This document shows positions 51,615 through 59,715 of a stretch of DNA of 61,991 nt, piece by piece; the first letter of the stretch is position 1; every line of letters begins with the position of its first letter. Below the pieces are notes generated by a model, which saw only the letters and a list, made by a program, of their open reading frames with translations, was not told the DNA's origin and ran no database searches. This stretch comes from Dehalococcoidia bacterium (GTDB lineage Bacteria; Chloroflexota; Dehalococcoidia; GIF9; AB-539-J10). The stretch spans positions 1-61,991 of the forward strand of contig JAFGFT010000076.1 in NCBI GenBank assembly GCA_016930935.1, written 5' to 3'. The translations under genes and the position numbers were made by a program.

Positions 51615-52193
51615 ATCACTTATGAGAGTGCGATGCCCTGCGAGCAGTTTTTTTCGTGTGAGGCTCGATGTTCTGAAGTGGAAACCCAGGTGTCGAGGGC
51701 ATCCATGCCGCGGAATCGACAGGATTGAGCGTGCGTTCGTGCATGAACGTTAGCGTTTCGGAGCTGCTCCGTTGTGAGGAGTACGTGTCGCGTGAGAGTG
51801 GGGCGTCACACGAACGCCTTTGTAGCCTTCCTGTTCGCGCAAAGGAGTAGCGTCGTCAGTTGGTACCGCTGATTTTTCCCTGAATCGCATCCAGCATCTA
51901 TGGCCGGTGACATGCGCGATGGGGGATTGCCCGTGTATGGGTGGCAGGGTGACGTGGACTGCATCGTTGGTGACGAGGCATCCGCCAGTTCATCTGTGGT
52001 GGCGTGGAAGCGACGCACGTAACGCGGAGCACCTGCATGGGCAGAGACCGATGATGGCTTCGTTAATCGTGTCGGCGAGATAGTCATGAATCGGGACTTC
52101 GTCTGCTTGCTCTCGCAAGTGTACTATTGTAAAGCGTCGATGCGCCCGCGAGGACTGGCGCGTAACGGGTCTTTTCTTCTACACTAGACAGCC
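51615..52193. other. 579-base region without a supported gene
   Basis: Frames on both strands are Ser/Thr/Pro- or Arg-rich, lack ribosome sites and show no known domain. Together with the adjacent dehydrogenase remnant and the excisionase-like gene, it looks like decayed or recently rearranged DNA. Confidence 0.45.
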
Positions 52194-52592
52194 ATGTCTG
52201 AACTGGAACAAACGGGTCTTCCTGATTTTCGCAACGCACGACGACCATCGAAGGTGTACAGCGGTGCGTGCGTGGATGGAGTGTTCACCGTGACTGTGCT
52301 TGATTCTGCGCTACCTCACAGCGAGGAGAACCCCCGGATGCTTGTGCCCGACTCGTCGCGCGCGCTCAAAGACTGTTCCGGGGCCTTCTGCTGGGCGCGA
52401 GAGGACGAAGGTTCTCTCCAGTTGGCGCTTGCCCTGCTGCTGGACGTCACGGGAGAAACGGAGACGGCGTTGGAGTGGCACGAAATGTTCTGCAGGAAGT
52501 ACGTGCAGGAACTGAGTGATACCTGGACGGTACCTGAGATAGACATCGCTCTCTGGCTCTACTGTTTCGAGAATTCCCGGCCGGCTGTGTAA
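52194..52592 (+). CDS. hypothetical protein resembling DUF6166
   Basis: A 132-residue soluble protein. The central helix-rich part, LQLALALLLDVTGETETALEWH, and the following DTWTVPEIDIALWL resemble DUF6166, a small family seen on plasmids, phages and islands. The first 50 residues form short strands (VYSGACVDGVFTVTVLD). The ATG at 52194 has no clear ribosome site. Function unknown. Confidence 0.55.
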   Translation: MSELEQTGLPDFRNARRPSKVYSGACVDGVFTVTVLDSALPHSEENPRMLVPDSSRALKDCSGAFCWAREDEGSLQLALALLLDVTGETETALEWHEMFCRKYVQELSDTWTVPEIDIALWLYCFENSRPAV

Positions 52593-52716
52593 GTCAGCAC
52601 AACCTCCCTCAGCATCGCGGCTATTCCCGCAAGAAAGCATCTTCCAGGACAGGACTATTGTCACGGGTGATACTTTGCATGTACCATCGTTGTACTACCT
52701 TCTGAAGGGGGTTGTC

Positions 52717-54201
52717 ATGAGACGGCGAGTATTCCTGAAGGTTTCCATGATGCTTGTGGTTGGCGCCTTGCTGCTATCGGTTGGAGGGGTGACACTTGCC
52801 GATGCGCCTGATAAGAATGCAATCCTGGGGTTGGAACCGGGCGCAAGCCAGCCCGATATTGTAGTTCTCACGAACGGCATCTACGAGTTGAGCATCACAG
52901 ATGACACGGAGTGGGAGCCAGATTCTCCCCCTGAACCGGAGCCGGGCGTGGGATACGTGACTCCCGGCGTATACACGGTCTGTACAGGTGATGACCATCC
53001 GGTTCCAAACGCCGACGTGCTCTACGACGGAGCCGATCACCTTCCGGGGACGTCATACCTCACGGTGAGGGACTATACCGATGCGGTTGACTACATTCCG
53101 GATCCGACGGCTTCATCATCAGAACCCTCGGGCGGATACGGAATTGACTTCCTTGGCGGATGTGGCTCGGAATTCAGTGTGAGCGGCAAGAAAGCGACCA
53201 CCACGTGGAATCCAGGCGGCGGCCTTGAAGTGGAGCAGGTGACGGCGGTCGAGGGGACCACGCTCTCCGACTCTCGTGTGCGTGTTACGACCACGGTGAC
53301 GAACAACGACGATGTCACTCACGAGGTTGGCATCCGTTACGAGTGGGACCTTATGATTGCGGACGATGATGATGCGTGGTTCGCGCGGCGCAATCCTGAC
53401 GCATCCTTCACCCAGGACGAGCTTATCTACGAACCTCCGAACTTCGAGAGGTTTGAGACGACTGACGACCCCGGGAACCCCACCTTCTCCGTCTTCGGCT
53501 CGGTGAATGGACCTCAGGGGGTATTCTCTCCCGACCCCACGCCGCCCGACCGGTTCATCTTCGGAGAGTGGGCACAATATGATGCGTGGGACTACTATGA
53601 GGGCAGCGATCCCAGCTCTGACAGCGCGGTTCTCTACTACTGGGGCTACGATGACGGCAATTCGCCCATCTCCCTCTCACCCGGCGAGAGCGTGAGCGTC
53701 ACCGCATACCTCTATGCGATTCCTGCCGGCTACGAGGAGCCAGGTCAGTTCGAAGAAGAGGAAGAGTCGAAGCCTGAGAAGAAAGAGCGCCCTCTTGAGC
53801 CGGCGCGAATGATGGCGAACTATCTCAGCATCGACCCGCAGCAGGTGTTGCCCGGGCAGGAAGTCCGCATCTCAGCGAACGTTTGCAACAGTGGCGAGCT
53901 TCGTGGCTCTGAAACGGCTGTCCTCTCGGTCAACGGTGCTGCCGAGCAGTCACAGAGCGTTGCCGTGTCCGGCGGCTCCTGCAAACAGGTGGTCTTCACT
54001 ACTGCGAAGGCAGTGCCCGGTACGTACCAAGTGTCCGTCAACGGCATGGAAGGGCAGTTCAGTGTCCTCGCGCCGCGCATAGTGCAGGCCTCGGTTGCTT
54101 CGAGCCAGGATGTCGGCCTCGGCACGTGGGGCATCGTGGCTATTGCAGCCGTGGTTATCGTCCTTGTCATTGGGCTTGTGGTCATCTTCAAGCAGAACTA
54201 G
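52717..54201 (+). CDS. secreted, C-terminally anchored protein with CARDB-like domain
   Basis: A 494-residue exported protein. Signal peptide at residues 1-29 (RRRVFLKVSMMLVVGALLL, cut near TLADA). The large Asp/Pro/Tyr-rich ectodomain is strand-rich (TVTNNDDVTHEVGIRYEWDL). A charged hinge (EEEEESKPEKKERP) leads to a CARDB-like Ig domain (LPGQEVRISANVCNSGELRG, then PGTYQVSVNG). A final membrane helix (GIVAIAAVVIVLVIGLVVIF) with KQN outside or inside holds it in the envelope. ATG at 52717 with AGGGGG upstream; an earlier ATG at 52675 would add residues before the signal peptide. It is a surface protein of unknown ligand, followed by a strong terminator. Confidence 0.78.
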   Translation: MRRRVFLKVSMMLVVGALLLSVGGVTLADAPDKNAILGLEPGASQPDIVVLTNGIYELSITDDTEWEPDSPPEPEPGVGYVTPGVYTVCTGDDHPVPNADVLYDGADHLPGTSYLTVRDYTDAVDYIPDPTASSSEPSGGYGIDFLGGCGSEFSVSGKKATTTWNPGGGLEVEQVTAVEGTTLSDSRVRVTTTVTNNDDVTHEVGIRYEWDLMIADDDDAWFARRNPDASFTQDELIYEPPNFERFETTDDPGNPTFSVFGSVNGPQGVFSPDPTPPDRFIFGEWAQYDAWDYYEGSDPSSDSAVLYYWGYDDGNSPISLSPGESVSVTAYLYAIPAGYEEPGQFEEEEESKPEKKERPLEPARMMANYLSIDPQQVLPGQEVRISANVCNSGELRGSETAVLSVNGAAEQSQSVAVSGGSCKQVVFTTAKAVPGTYQVSVNGMEGQFSVLAPRIVQASVASSQDVGLGTWGIVAIAAVVIVLVIGLVVIFKQN

Positions 54202-54223
54202 AGCCCGATGTTTCGCACTTCCA

Positions 54224-54247
54224 GGGGACCCGTAAGGGTCCCCTTTT
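54224..54247 (+). terminator. intrinsic terminator of the surface-protein gene
   Basis: GGGGACCC, loop GTAA, GGGTCCCC, then TTTTCGTT: a perfect 8-bp GC stem and T-run, 22 bases past the stop. One of the clearest terminators in the window. Confidence 0.9.
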
Positions 54248-54305
54248 CGTTCCTCGTTACTCACAAGAAGCAGTTCGATTGCTTCTGTGCTGCACGGAAT
54301 CGCAT

Positions 54306-54335
54306 TTGACAAACCCGCTCTATTGTTTCTAACAT
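54306..54335 (+). promoter_or_regulatory. sigma-70 promoter of the metal-cluster operon
   Basis: TTGACA (54306-54311), an 18-base spacer and TAACAT (54330-54335) match -35/-10 elements. They lie upstream of the DUF134 gene and just after the preceding terminator. The -10 element sits inside the 22-bp palindrome. Confidence 0.65.
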
Positions 54336-54346
54336 ATGTCAGAAAC
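54325..54346. promoter_or_regulatory. 22-bp near-perfect palindromic operator over the -10 element
   Basis: GTTTCT and AGAAAC flank a centre AACATATGTC; the whole 22 bases equal their reverse complement except for one mismatched pair. It covers the -10 box of the operon promoter, so a bound protein would block transcription. The DUF134 protein encoded first in the operon is the obvious candidate (inference). Confidence 0.65.
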
Positions 54347-54366
54347 TCCATTGGAGTGAGAAAGAT

Positions 54367-54942
54367 ATGCCGAGACCGATGAAACTGAGACAGGTGGCCT
54401 TCGCACCGGGCGCGACGTTCTTCAAGCCCGCCGGTGTTCCGATGCAGCTGCTCGAAGCTGTGACGCTCACGCTCGAGGAAGTGGAAGCCATCCGCCTGAA
54501 GGACATGGAAGACATGCATCAGGAGGAGTGCGCGAAGGAGATGGGAATTTCTCGCGGCACGTTCCACCAGATATTGAAATCTGCCCACGGCAAGCTGGCC
54601 GACGCCGTTGTCAATGGCAAGGCCATACGAGTTGAAGGTGGCAACTTTGCCTTTCCCGGTGCGCGGTTTCGTTGCAGGAGTGACGGCCATGAGTGGTCGC
54701 TTCCTCCCGGACCCTTGCCTGGAGCCTCTGCGGTCGCTTGTCCGACGTGCAACGGCAGAGATGTGCAACCAATCTTGCCGCCAGGTGGTCCCGGGTTTGG
54801 CCGTGGCCGTGGTCACGGTCAAGGTGGACCGGCTCGAGGGGGCTGGCATGGCATGTGGGGTATGCCCGCGGCTCCGTCCGTCCCTGAAGCTCGGCCACCG
54901 GGAAGAAGGGGAGGACGTGGAAGAGAGATGGATAGACCATGA
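54367..54942 (+). CDS. DUF134 family DNA-binding protein
   Basis: A 191-residue protein. The DUF134 domain (residues 1-95) includes FFKPAGVPMQLLEAVTLTLE, VEAIRLKDMEDMHQEECAKE and a sigma-70-region-4-like helix-turn-helix, MGISRGTFHQILKSAHGKLA. A zinc-ribbon-like stretch follows (RFRCRSDGHEW and VACPTCNG), then a Gly/Arg-rich tail. DUF134 genes regularly lead clusters with NifX-like and MinD-like ferredoxin genes, as here. It probably regulates the operon through the palindrome at 54325-54346. No strong ribosome site; ATG at 54367. Confidence 0.88.
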   Translation: MPRPMKLRQVAFAPGATFFKPAGVPMQLLEAVTLTLEEVEAIRLKDMEDMHQEECAKEMGISRGTFHQILKSAHGKLADAVVNGKAIRVEGGNFAFPGARFRCRSDGHEWSLPPGPLPGASAVACPTCNGRDVQPILPPGGPGFGRGRGHGQGGPARGGWHGMWGMPAAPSVPEARPPGRRGGRGREMDRP

Positions 54943-55021
54943 AAGAAGAGGTGCACCACGCTCAGATGAGCTGTGGTGTTGGCGATGATTGAGAGAACAA
55001 TAGGACAAGGAGGATAAGAGG

Positions 55022-55453
55022 ATGCCAGGAGGAAATGGAATGGGACCTGCAGGGATGGGACCGATGACGGGTAGGGGCGCAGGATACTGCGCAGGATACG
55101 GAATGCCGGGGTTCGCGAATGCACCGCGAGGTGGCTTTGGTATGGGCTACGGCAGAGGTGGTGGTTTTGGAATGGGCAGGGGTTTCGGAATGGGTCGTGG
55201 TCTTGGATTCGGTCGAGGTGCCCGCTGGGGCTATGGACCAGTGCCTGCGCAGGGTGTGTATGGTGGCCCGTGGGCTGCTCCCGCAGCTATGCCACAGGCG
55301 GCTCCAATGACCGACCCCTGGGGAGCGCGACAGATCAGCCGTGAGGAAGAGCTCGGGTACCTGAAGAGTCAGGCGATGGCTCTGAAGAACGAGTTGGATG
55401 CTATCAGTTCCCGGGTGAACGAACTCGAGAGCGAGTCTGGAGGTAAAGAGTGA
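55022..55453 (+). CDS. DUF5320 protein, Gly/Met-rich with coiled coil
   Basis: A 143-residue DUF5320 protein. It opens MPGGNGMGPAGMGPMTGRGAG. Residues 35-70 are repeats of the type GFGMGRG. The C-terminal part (SREEELGYLKSQAMALKNEL and onward) is a coiled coil. The Gly/Met-rich part may be disordered or bind soft metals; the family always travels with NifX/MinD genes and has no settled function. AGGAGGATAAGAGG precedes the ATG. Its stop overlaps the next gene's GTG by four bases. Confidence 0.85.
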   Translation: MPGGNGMGPAGMGPMTGRGAGYCAGYGMPGFANAPRGGFGMGYGRGGGFGMGRGFGMGRGLGFGRGARWGYGPVPAQGVYGGPWAAPAAMPQAAPMTDPWGARQISREEELGYLKSQAMALKNELDAISSRVNELESESGGKE

Positions 55454-56031
55454 AGGTTGCTGTAACTGCGCCCGAACCGTCGCTTGATGCGATGGTTGAC
55501 CCACGACTTGGTCGTTGTGCCTATTTCGTGATTGTCGATTCTGAGACCATGTCTTTCAAGGGCATTGAGAACAACAACGCTGCCTCTGCCCAGGGAGCAG
55601 GGATTGCGACCGCGCAGATGATTGCCGGCGAAGGCGTTGAAGCGGTGCTCACCGGCAACTGTGGCCCCAACGCGTACCAGACGCTTGAAGCGGCGGGTAT
55701 AAAAGTGGTGACGGGTGTCACCGGAAAAGTGGGAGAGGCCGTAAAGAACTTCGTTGCCGGACGCTACCAACAGAGTTCCCAGGCGAATGTGGCTTCGCAC
55801 TTTGGAACAGGGATGGGGAAGAGCGCGGTGCAGGGCATGAATGCCGGCTCCGGACGTGGCATGGGGAAAGGTATGAGTAGCGGAATGAGCGCTACCCCAC
55901 CGCCTGTGGCCAGCGCAGCCGACGCCGCATTGATTGACATACTGGAAGGACTCAGGGTACAACTCGCCGAACTGCGCAGTCAGGTGAGCGACATCGACAA
56001 GCGGATAGAGAAACTTCACAAGAATGACTGA
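55450..56031 (+). CDS. NifX/NifB-type dinitrogenase cofactor-binding family protein with coiled-coil tail
   Basis: A 193-residue protein. Residues 1-110 are the NifX/NifY/VnfX-type fold (VDPRLGRCAYFVIVD, then TGNCGPNAYQTLEAAGIKVV) that binds metal-cluster precursors in nitrogenase assembly. A Gly/Met/Ser linker (GSGRGMGKGMSSGMSA) leads to a C-terminal coiled coil (DILEGLRVQLAELRSQVSD). No nif structural genes are present, so it probably carries a different Fe-S or metal cluster. GTG start overlaps the DUF5320 stop. Confidence 0.86.
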   Translation: MKVAVTAPEPSLDAMVDPRLGRCAYFVIVDSETMSFKGIENNNAASAQGAGIATAQMIAGEGVEAVLTGNCGPNAYQTLEAAGIKVVTGVTGKVGEAVKNFVAGRYQQSSQANVASHFGTGMGKSAVQGMNAGSGRGMGKGMSSGMSATPPPVASAADAALIDILEGLRVQLAELRSQVSDIDKRIEKLHKND

Positions 56032-56145
56032 TTGAGTCTGTCGGCGGAGGTGTGGTTCCTCGTGCTGAGGGCTGTCCTCCGCCGCTTCTCTGCGTGAAAT
56101 TGGCCGCCTCGTGAGGCGGCGTTCAGCGAATATGGAGGTACTACG

Positions 56146-56358
56146 ATGCCAGGAAGAGATGGAATGGGTCCGATGGGGCCCGGACAGGGGTTTGGCCGTG
56201 GCGGTGGCAGGGGCCGGATGGGTGGCGACAAAGCAGGTGCGGGGCCCAATGGAGAATGTGTGTGCACGAAGTGTGGCACACGTGCACCTCATGTAGCCGG
56301 CATGCCCTGCAATGCGCAGCAATGTCCGCGCTGCGGTGCAAGGATGACGAGGGCCTAG
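56146..56358 (+). CDS. small Gly-rich protein with zinc-ribbon motif
   Basis: A 70-residue protein. The N-terminus MPGRDGMGPMGPGQGFGRGG matches the DUF5320-type start upstream. The C-terminal half has two Cys pairs, CVCTKCG and CNAQQCPRCGARM, a rubredoxin/zinc-ribbon-like site for one metal ion. GGAGG stands seven bases before the ATG. It is three bases upstream of the MinD-like gene. Confidence 0.78.
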   Translation: MPGRDGMGPMGPGQGFGRGGGRGRMGGDKAGAGPNGECVCTKCGTRAPHVAGMPCNAQQCPRCGARMTRA

Positions 56359-56361
56359 CTG

Positions 56362-57222
56362 ATGATAATCTCTGTTGCAAGTGGAAAAGGCGGCACTGGC
56401 AAGACACTAATAGCGACAAGTCTTGCCCTTGCGCTCAAGGACAAAGAAAACGTAACGCTTCTTGACTGTGACGTTGAGGAGCCAAATGACCACATCTACA
56501 TGAAGCCCGAGTCGAGTACCTCGGACCCTGTTTCAATAGCCGTACCTTTCGTGGACGAGTCGAAATGCACGGGCTGTGGCGTATGTGGCGACGTGTGTGT
56601 GTTCAACGCGATTGCAGTGGTGAACAAGAAGGTACTGATATTCAACGAGTTGTGCCATGGCTGCGGAGCGTGCAGCTACCTGTGCCCCTCAGGCGCTATC
56701 AGCGAGGTTCCCCACGAGGTTGGCGTGCTGGAAGAGGGCAAGGTTGAGGGTATGCGCTTCTTTGACGGTGTTCTGACCATTGGCCAGCCGATGGCTCCGC
56801 CCATCATCAGGGCGGTTAGAGAGAAGGGTGACAGTGTGGGCATCACGATTGTCGACGCCTCCCCGGGCACGTCCTGCCCTGTGGTGGAAGCTATCAGGGA
56901 AAGTGACTTCTGTGTGCTGGTTACCGAACCGACTCCGTTTGGATTGAATGATCTCCGTCTCGCCGTCGAGACGGTGCGGGCACTTGGCATCGCTCACGGT
57001 GCGATTATCAATCGAGCCGGAGTGGGAGACGACCGCACTGAGGAGTTCTGCAAGAGTGCAGGCATACCCATACTGATGACGATTCCGCTCGATGAACGGA
57101 TAGCTCGAACCTATTCCAGGGGAACTCCTCTCATTGAGGCGCTGCCTGAGTACAGGCCGCAGGTTCTGGAGATGTATGACAGGATAAGGGAGATGGTCAA
57201 TGAGAGAAGTAGTAGTACTTAG
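56362..57222 (+). CDS. MinD-like P-loop ATPase with inserted 2[4Fe-4S] ferredoxin domain (first copy)
   Basis: A 286-residue ATPase of the Mrp/MinD superfamily. The deviant Walker A is SGKGGTGKT at the N-terminus, then DCDVEEPN. At about residues 65-110 is a ferredoxin insert, CTGCGVCGDVCVFNAI and CHGCGACSYLCPSGAI. The second ATPase half has IVDASPGTSCPVVEAI and VLVTEPTPFGLNDL. Such proteins are thought to load or move Fe-S clusters using ATP. It overlaps the second copy by 23 bases and likely forms a heterodimer with it (inference). Confidence 0.92.
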   Translation: MIISVASGKGGTGKTLIATSLALALKDKENVTLLDCDVEEPNDHIYMKPESSTSDPVSIAVPFVDESKCTGCGVCGDVCVFNAIAVVNKKVLIFNELCHGCGACSYLCPSGAISEVPHEVGVLEEGKVEGMRFFDGVLTIGQPMAPPIIRAVREKGDSVGITIVDASPGTSCPVVEAIRESDFCVLVTEPTPFGLNDLRLAVETVRALGIAHGAIINRAGVGDDRTEEFCKSAGIPILMTIPLDERIARTYSRGTPLIEALPEYRPQVLEMYDRIREMVNERSSST

Positions 57223-58072
57223 CGGCAAGGGCGGAACCGGGAAAACCAGCGTGGTGGGGGCATTCGCGGCTCTTGCGAAGCGGAAAGTTCTTTCTGACTG
57301 CGATGTTGATGCGGCTGATCTGCACCTGCTTCTTTCACCCACTGTGAAGGAAGAGCACGAGTTCTGGAGTGGTCAGGTGGCAGTGATAGACCGCGCTGCG
57401 TGCACTGAATGTGGCAAGTGTGTTGAGGTGTGCCGATTTGATGCGATTCACGACTTTGTCGTGGACCCCATCGCTTGTGAAGGGTGTGCGTTCTGCTCGC
57501 GCATCTGCCCTGTCAACGCCATTACGATGAAAGACAACATGGCGGGGCACTGGTATATCTCCGAGACGCGTTTCGGTCCTCTCGTACACGCGAAGCTCGG
57601 TATTGCGCAGGAGAATTCGGGCAAGCTGGTTGCTCTCGTGCGACAGAAGGCCAAAGAGGTTGCTGAACAGGCAGGGCTGGAGGTTACCATCAACGATGGT
57701 CCTCCCGGTATCGGGTGCGCGGTGATTTCCGCTCTGTCCGGTGCTGACCTTGCGTGCATCGTGACTGAACCTTCACACTCTGGCATTCATGACATGGAGC
57801 GAGTGCTCTCTGTGTGCCGCCATTTCGATACGCCCTCGATTGTCTGTATCAACAAGTACGACGTGAACGAAGAGGGGACGGAGCAGATTGAACGGTATTG
57901 TGAGGGTGAGGGTATCGAAGTAGTTGCGAAGATACCGTTCGATACAAAGGTGACCGAAGCGCAGGTACAGGGCGTGCCGCTGGTTGAATATACGGACGAT
58001 GCGCGCCTGGTGGGTCCCATCGAGGCTGCATGGGAAGCCGTACTGCGCGGATTCGACGCCGCTGGCAAGTGA
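57200..58072 (+). CDS. MinD-like P-loop ATPase with inserted 2[4Fe-4S] ferredoxin domain (second copy)
   Basis: A 290-residue paralogue of the preceding gene. Walker A is SGKGGTGKTS, then DCDVDAAD. The ferredoxin insert reads CTECGKCVEVCRFDAI and CEGCAFCSRICPVNAI. Later motifs are INDGPPGIGCAVISAL and IVTEPSHSGIHDMERVL. The GPPGIGC segment differs from ASPGTSC in the first copy but keeps the Cys. The ATG at 57200 follows GGGAG and overlaps the first copy's end by 23 bases, so the two are made together. Confidence 0.92.
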   Translation: MREVVVLSGKGGTGKTSVVGAFAALAKRKVLSDCDVDAADLHLLLSPTVKEEHEFWSGQVAVIDRAACTECGKCVEVCRFDAIHDFVVDPIACEGCAFCSRICPVNAITMKDNMAGHWYISETRFGPLVHAKLGIAQENSGKLVALVRQKAKEVAEQAGLEVTINDGPPGIGCAVISALSGADLACIVTEPSHSGIHDMERVLSVCRHFDTPSIVCINKYDVNEEGTEQIERYCEGEGIEVVAKIPFDTKVTEAQVQGVPLVEYTDDARLVGPIEAAWEAVLRGFDAAGK

Positions 58073-58137
58073 GTTGTACCATTATCCGTTGTGCCTTTCC
58101 CGGGCTGAGATGGAGGGAGAGTGCCAAGGAGTAGAAA

Positions 58138-58476
58138 ATGAGATATGGAATGCCTGTCAGTGGCGGCATGCTGGCGACACACTTCGGACATTGCGAGGCG
58201 TTCGCATTGTTTGATGTTGATGAAAACACGAAGGAGATAGTAGGTCGTGACGTAGTTGCGTCCCCCGGTCATTCTCCCGGTGTATTGCCCGCGTTTCTTG
58301 CCGAGCAGGGTGCATCGGTAATCATCGCGGGAGGCATGGGGTCACGCGCTGTGAGTCTCTTCGAGGAGAATCGCATACACGTGGTTCTTGGAGCGCCTGA
58401 AGGCGACCCTGAGGACGTAATGAAGGCGTACCTGGCCGGCACGCTTGCCACTGTTGAGAACGTCTGCGACCACTAG
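58138..58476 (+). CDS. NifX/NifB-type cofactor-binding family protein, single domain
   Basis: A 112-residue protein of the same family as the gene at 55450 but without the coiled-coil tail. It reads MPVSGGMLATHFGHCEAFAL, then FLAEQGASVIIAGGMGSRAV and NRIHVVLGAPEGDPEDVM. The THFGHC segment is the common metal-cluster-binding pattern of stand-alone members. AAGGAG precedes the ATG. It lies between the MinD-like pair and the Mrp gene, as in similar clusters. Confidence 0.88.
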   Translation: MRYGMPVSGGMLATHFGHCEAFALFDVDENTKEIVGRDVVASPGHSPGVLPAFLAEQGASVIIAGGMGSRAVSLFEENRIHVVLGAPEGDPEDVMKAYLAGTLATVENVCDH

Positions 58477-58497
58477 AGCGGTCGCAAGGAGAGACTA

Positions 58498-59493
58498 TTG
58501 ATTGACGAGAAGATACAGGGCGCGCTCGATTCAATACTGGTGCCGGGCGCTGACCGAAGCATTGTACAACTCAACCTTGTGAAGAGTGTTGAGCAGAATG
58601 ATGGCATGGTTCGTGTAGTCCTGGGCAACGCGGCATTGAGCGCCGAAGTGCAGAAGTACGTATCTGAGAGCGCACGTGTGGCTGTGGCTGCGGTGACGGG
58701 AGGGGATGCGAAGGTTGACTTTGTTGCGGCCAAGCCGGAGGTAGTGAACGAGATAGCACATACCGTGGCTGTCATGAGCGGCAAAGGTGGTGTGGGTAAG
58801 TCACTTGTCACCGGATTGCTTGCTGCGGAGTTGAAGCGTCGAGGCTACAGCGTCGGAATACTGGATGCGGATCTTACCGGCTCCAGCATCCCGAAGATGT
58901 TTGGAGTTGATGGACGTCCCCAGGGTAGTGATAACGGAATACTTCCCGTGATGACCGCAAGTGGGATGCCCATAATAGCGATGAATCTGCTGCTCGAGAG
59001 TGATGATCAGCCTGTCATATGGCGTGGTCCGCTCATCGATAAGGCGATACGGCAGTTCGGCAAGGAAGTACTCTGGGGCAAACTGGACTATCTGCTTATC
59101 GACCTGCCGCCCGGCACTGCGGATGCGGTTCTCACGGTGATGCAGGCGTTCCCTATCGACGGTGCGGTTATCGTGTTCACCCCGCAGGACCTCGTAGAGA
59201 TGATTGTCCGCAAGGCTTTCAATATGGCGAAAATGATGGACAAGAAGGTTCTCGGTGTGGTGGAGAACATGAGCTATGTCTATGTGCCTGAATTGGACAA
59301 GAAGATGGAGATTTTTGGCCCCAGCAGAGGCGAGGAGATGGCGAAGATAGCTGGCGCGCCGCTGCTTGGACAGATTGCAATTGACCCGCAGATAGCGACG
59401 CTATGTGATGCAGGTAACATTGACGGCTACGAAAGCCAGGTGGTTACCGACCTTGGTGAGAATCTGCTCAGTGCACTCGGAGTGTCTGTCTAG
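58498..59493 (+). CDS. mrp: Mrp/NBP35 family Fe-S carrier ATPase
   Basis: A 331-residue P-loop ATPase. The N-terminal DUF59/MIP18-like domain (about residues 1-75) precedes the ATPase with MSGKGGVGKSLVTGLLA, DADLTGSSIPKMFG and LIDLPPGTADAVLT. Related carriers hold a bridging [4Fe-4S] cluster with a CxxC after ENMS; here that place reads ENMSYVYVPELDKKMEIFG, with no Cys. It may therefore act with the ferredoxin-bearing ATPases upstream. Start TTG at 58498 with AAGGAG six bases before it. Last gene of the operon; a terminator follows. Confidence 0.92.
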   Translation: MIDEKIQGALDSILVPGADRSIVQLNLVKSVEQNDGMVRVVLGNAALSAEVQKYVSESARVAVAAVTGGDAKVDFVAAKPEVVNEIAHTVAVMSGKGGVGKSLVTGLLAAELKRRGYSVGILDADLTGSSIPKMFGVDGRPQGSDNGILPVMTASGMPIIAMNLLLESDDQPVIWRGPLIDKAIRQFGKEVLWGKLDYLLIDLPPGTADAVLTVMQAFPIDGAVIVFTPQDLVEMIVRKAFNMAKMMDKKVLGVVENMSYVYVPELDKKMEIFGPSRGEEMAKIAGAPLLGQIAIDPQIATLCDAGNIDGYESQVVTDLGENLLSALGVSV

Positions 59494-59524
59494 CAGTTCT
59501 GACGCTCTTTTTACTGTGCTTCTC

Positions 59525-59555
59525 GGGGCAGCTTTGACAGCTGCCCCTTTCTCTT
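59525..59555 (+). terminator. intrinsic terminator of the metal-cluster operon
   Basis: GGGGCAGCT, loop TTGAC, AGCTGCCCC, then TTTCTCTT: a perfect 9-bp stem 31 bases after the mrp stop. Confidence 0.88.
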
Positions 59556-59630
59556 GTAGCTCAAGTGTAATCGAGGCTGTTGCGAATCGTGGCCCGATAG
59601 CCTTTGCAGCGTCATATTCTGGGCTGCCAT

Positions 59631-59700
59631 GTTGAAATAGCAGCGCCAGTTGTTTTACGATAAGGACATAATCTAAAATAACAACAGTCACTATTTCAAC
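59631..59700 (+). promoter_or_regulatory. Fic promoter enclosed by a 10-bp inverted repeat
   Basis: GTTGAAATAG (59631-59640) is repeated in inverse as CTATTTCAAC (59691-59700). Between them, TTGTTT (59650-59655) and TAAAAT (59674-59679), 18 bases apart, look like a promoter, and GTTGTT/AACAAC form a weaker inner symmetry. The block ends 15 bases before the Fic ATG, so a dimer or looped complex could control the gene, perhaps the Fic protein's own winged helix (inference). Confidence 0.55.
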
Positions 59701-59715
59701 TTCTGAGGAAAAAGG

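Noticed and set aside
51806-52087. 93-residue minus-strand frame
   Set aside because: Ser/Thr/Pro-rich with no domain, no ribosome site and no conserved pattern; probably chance.
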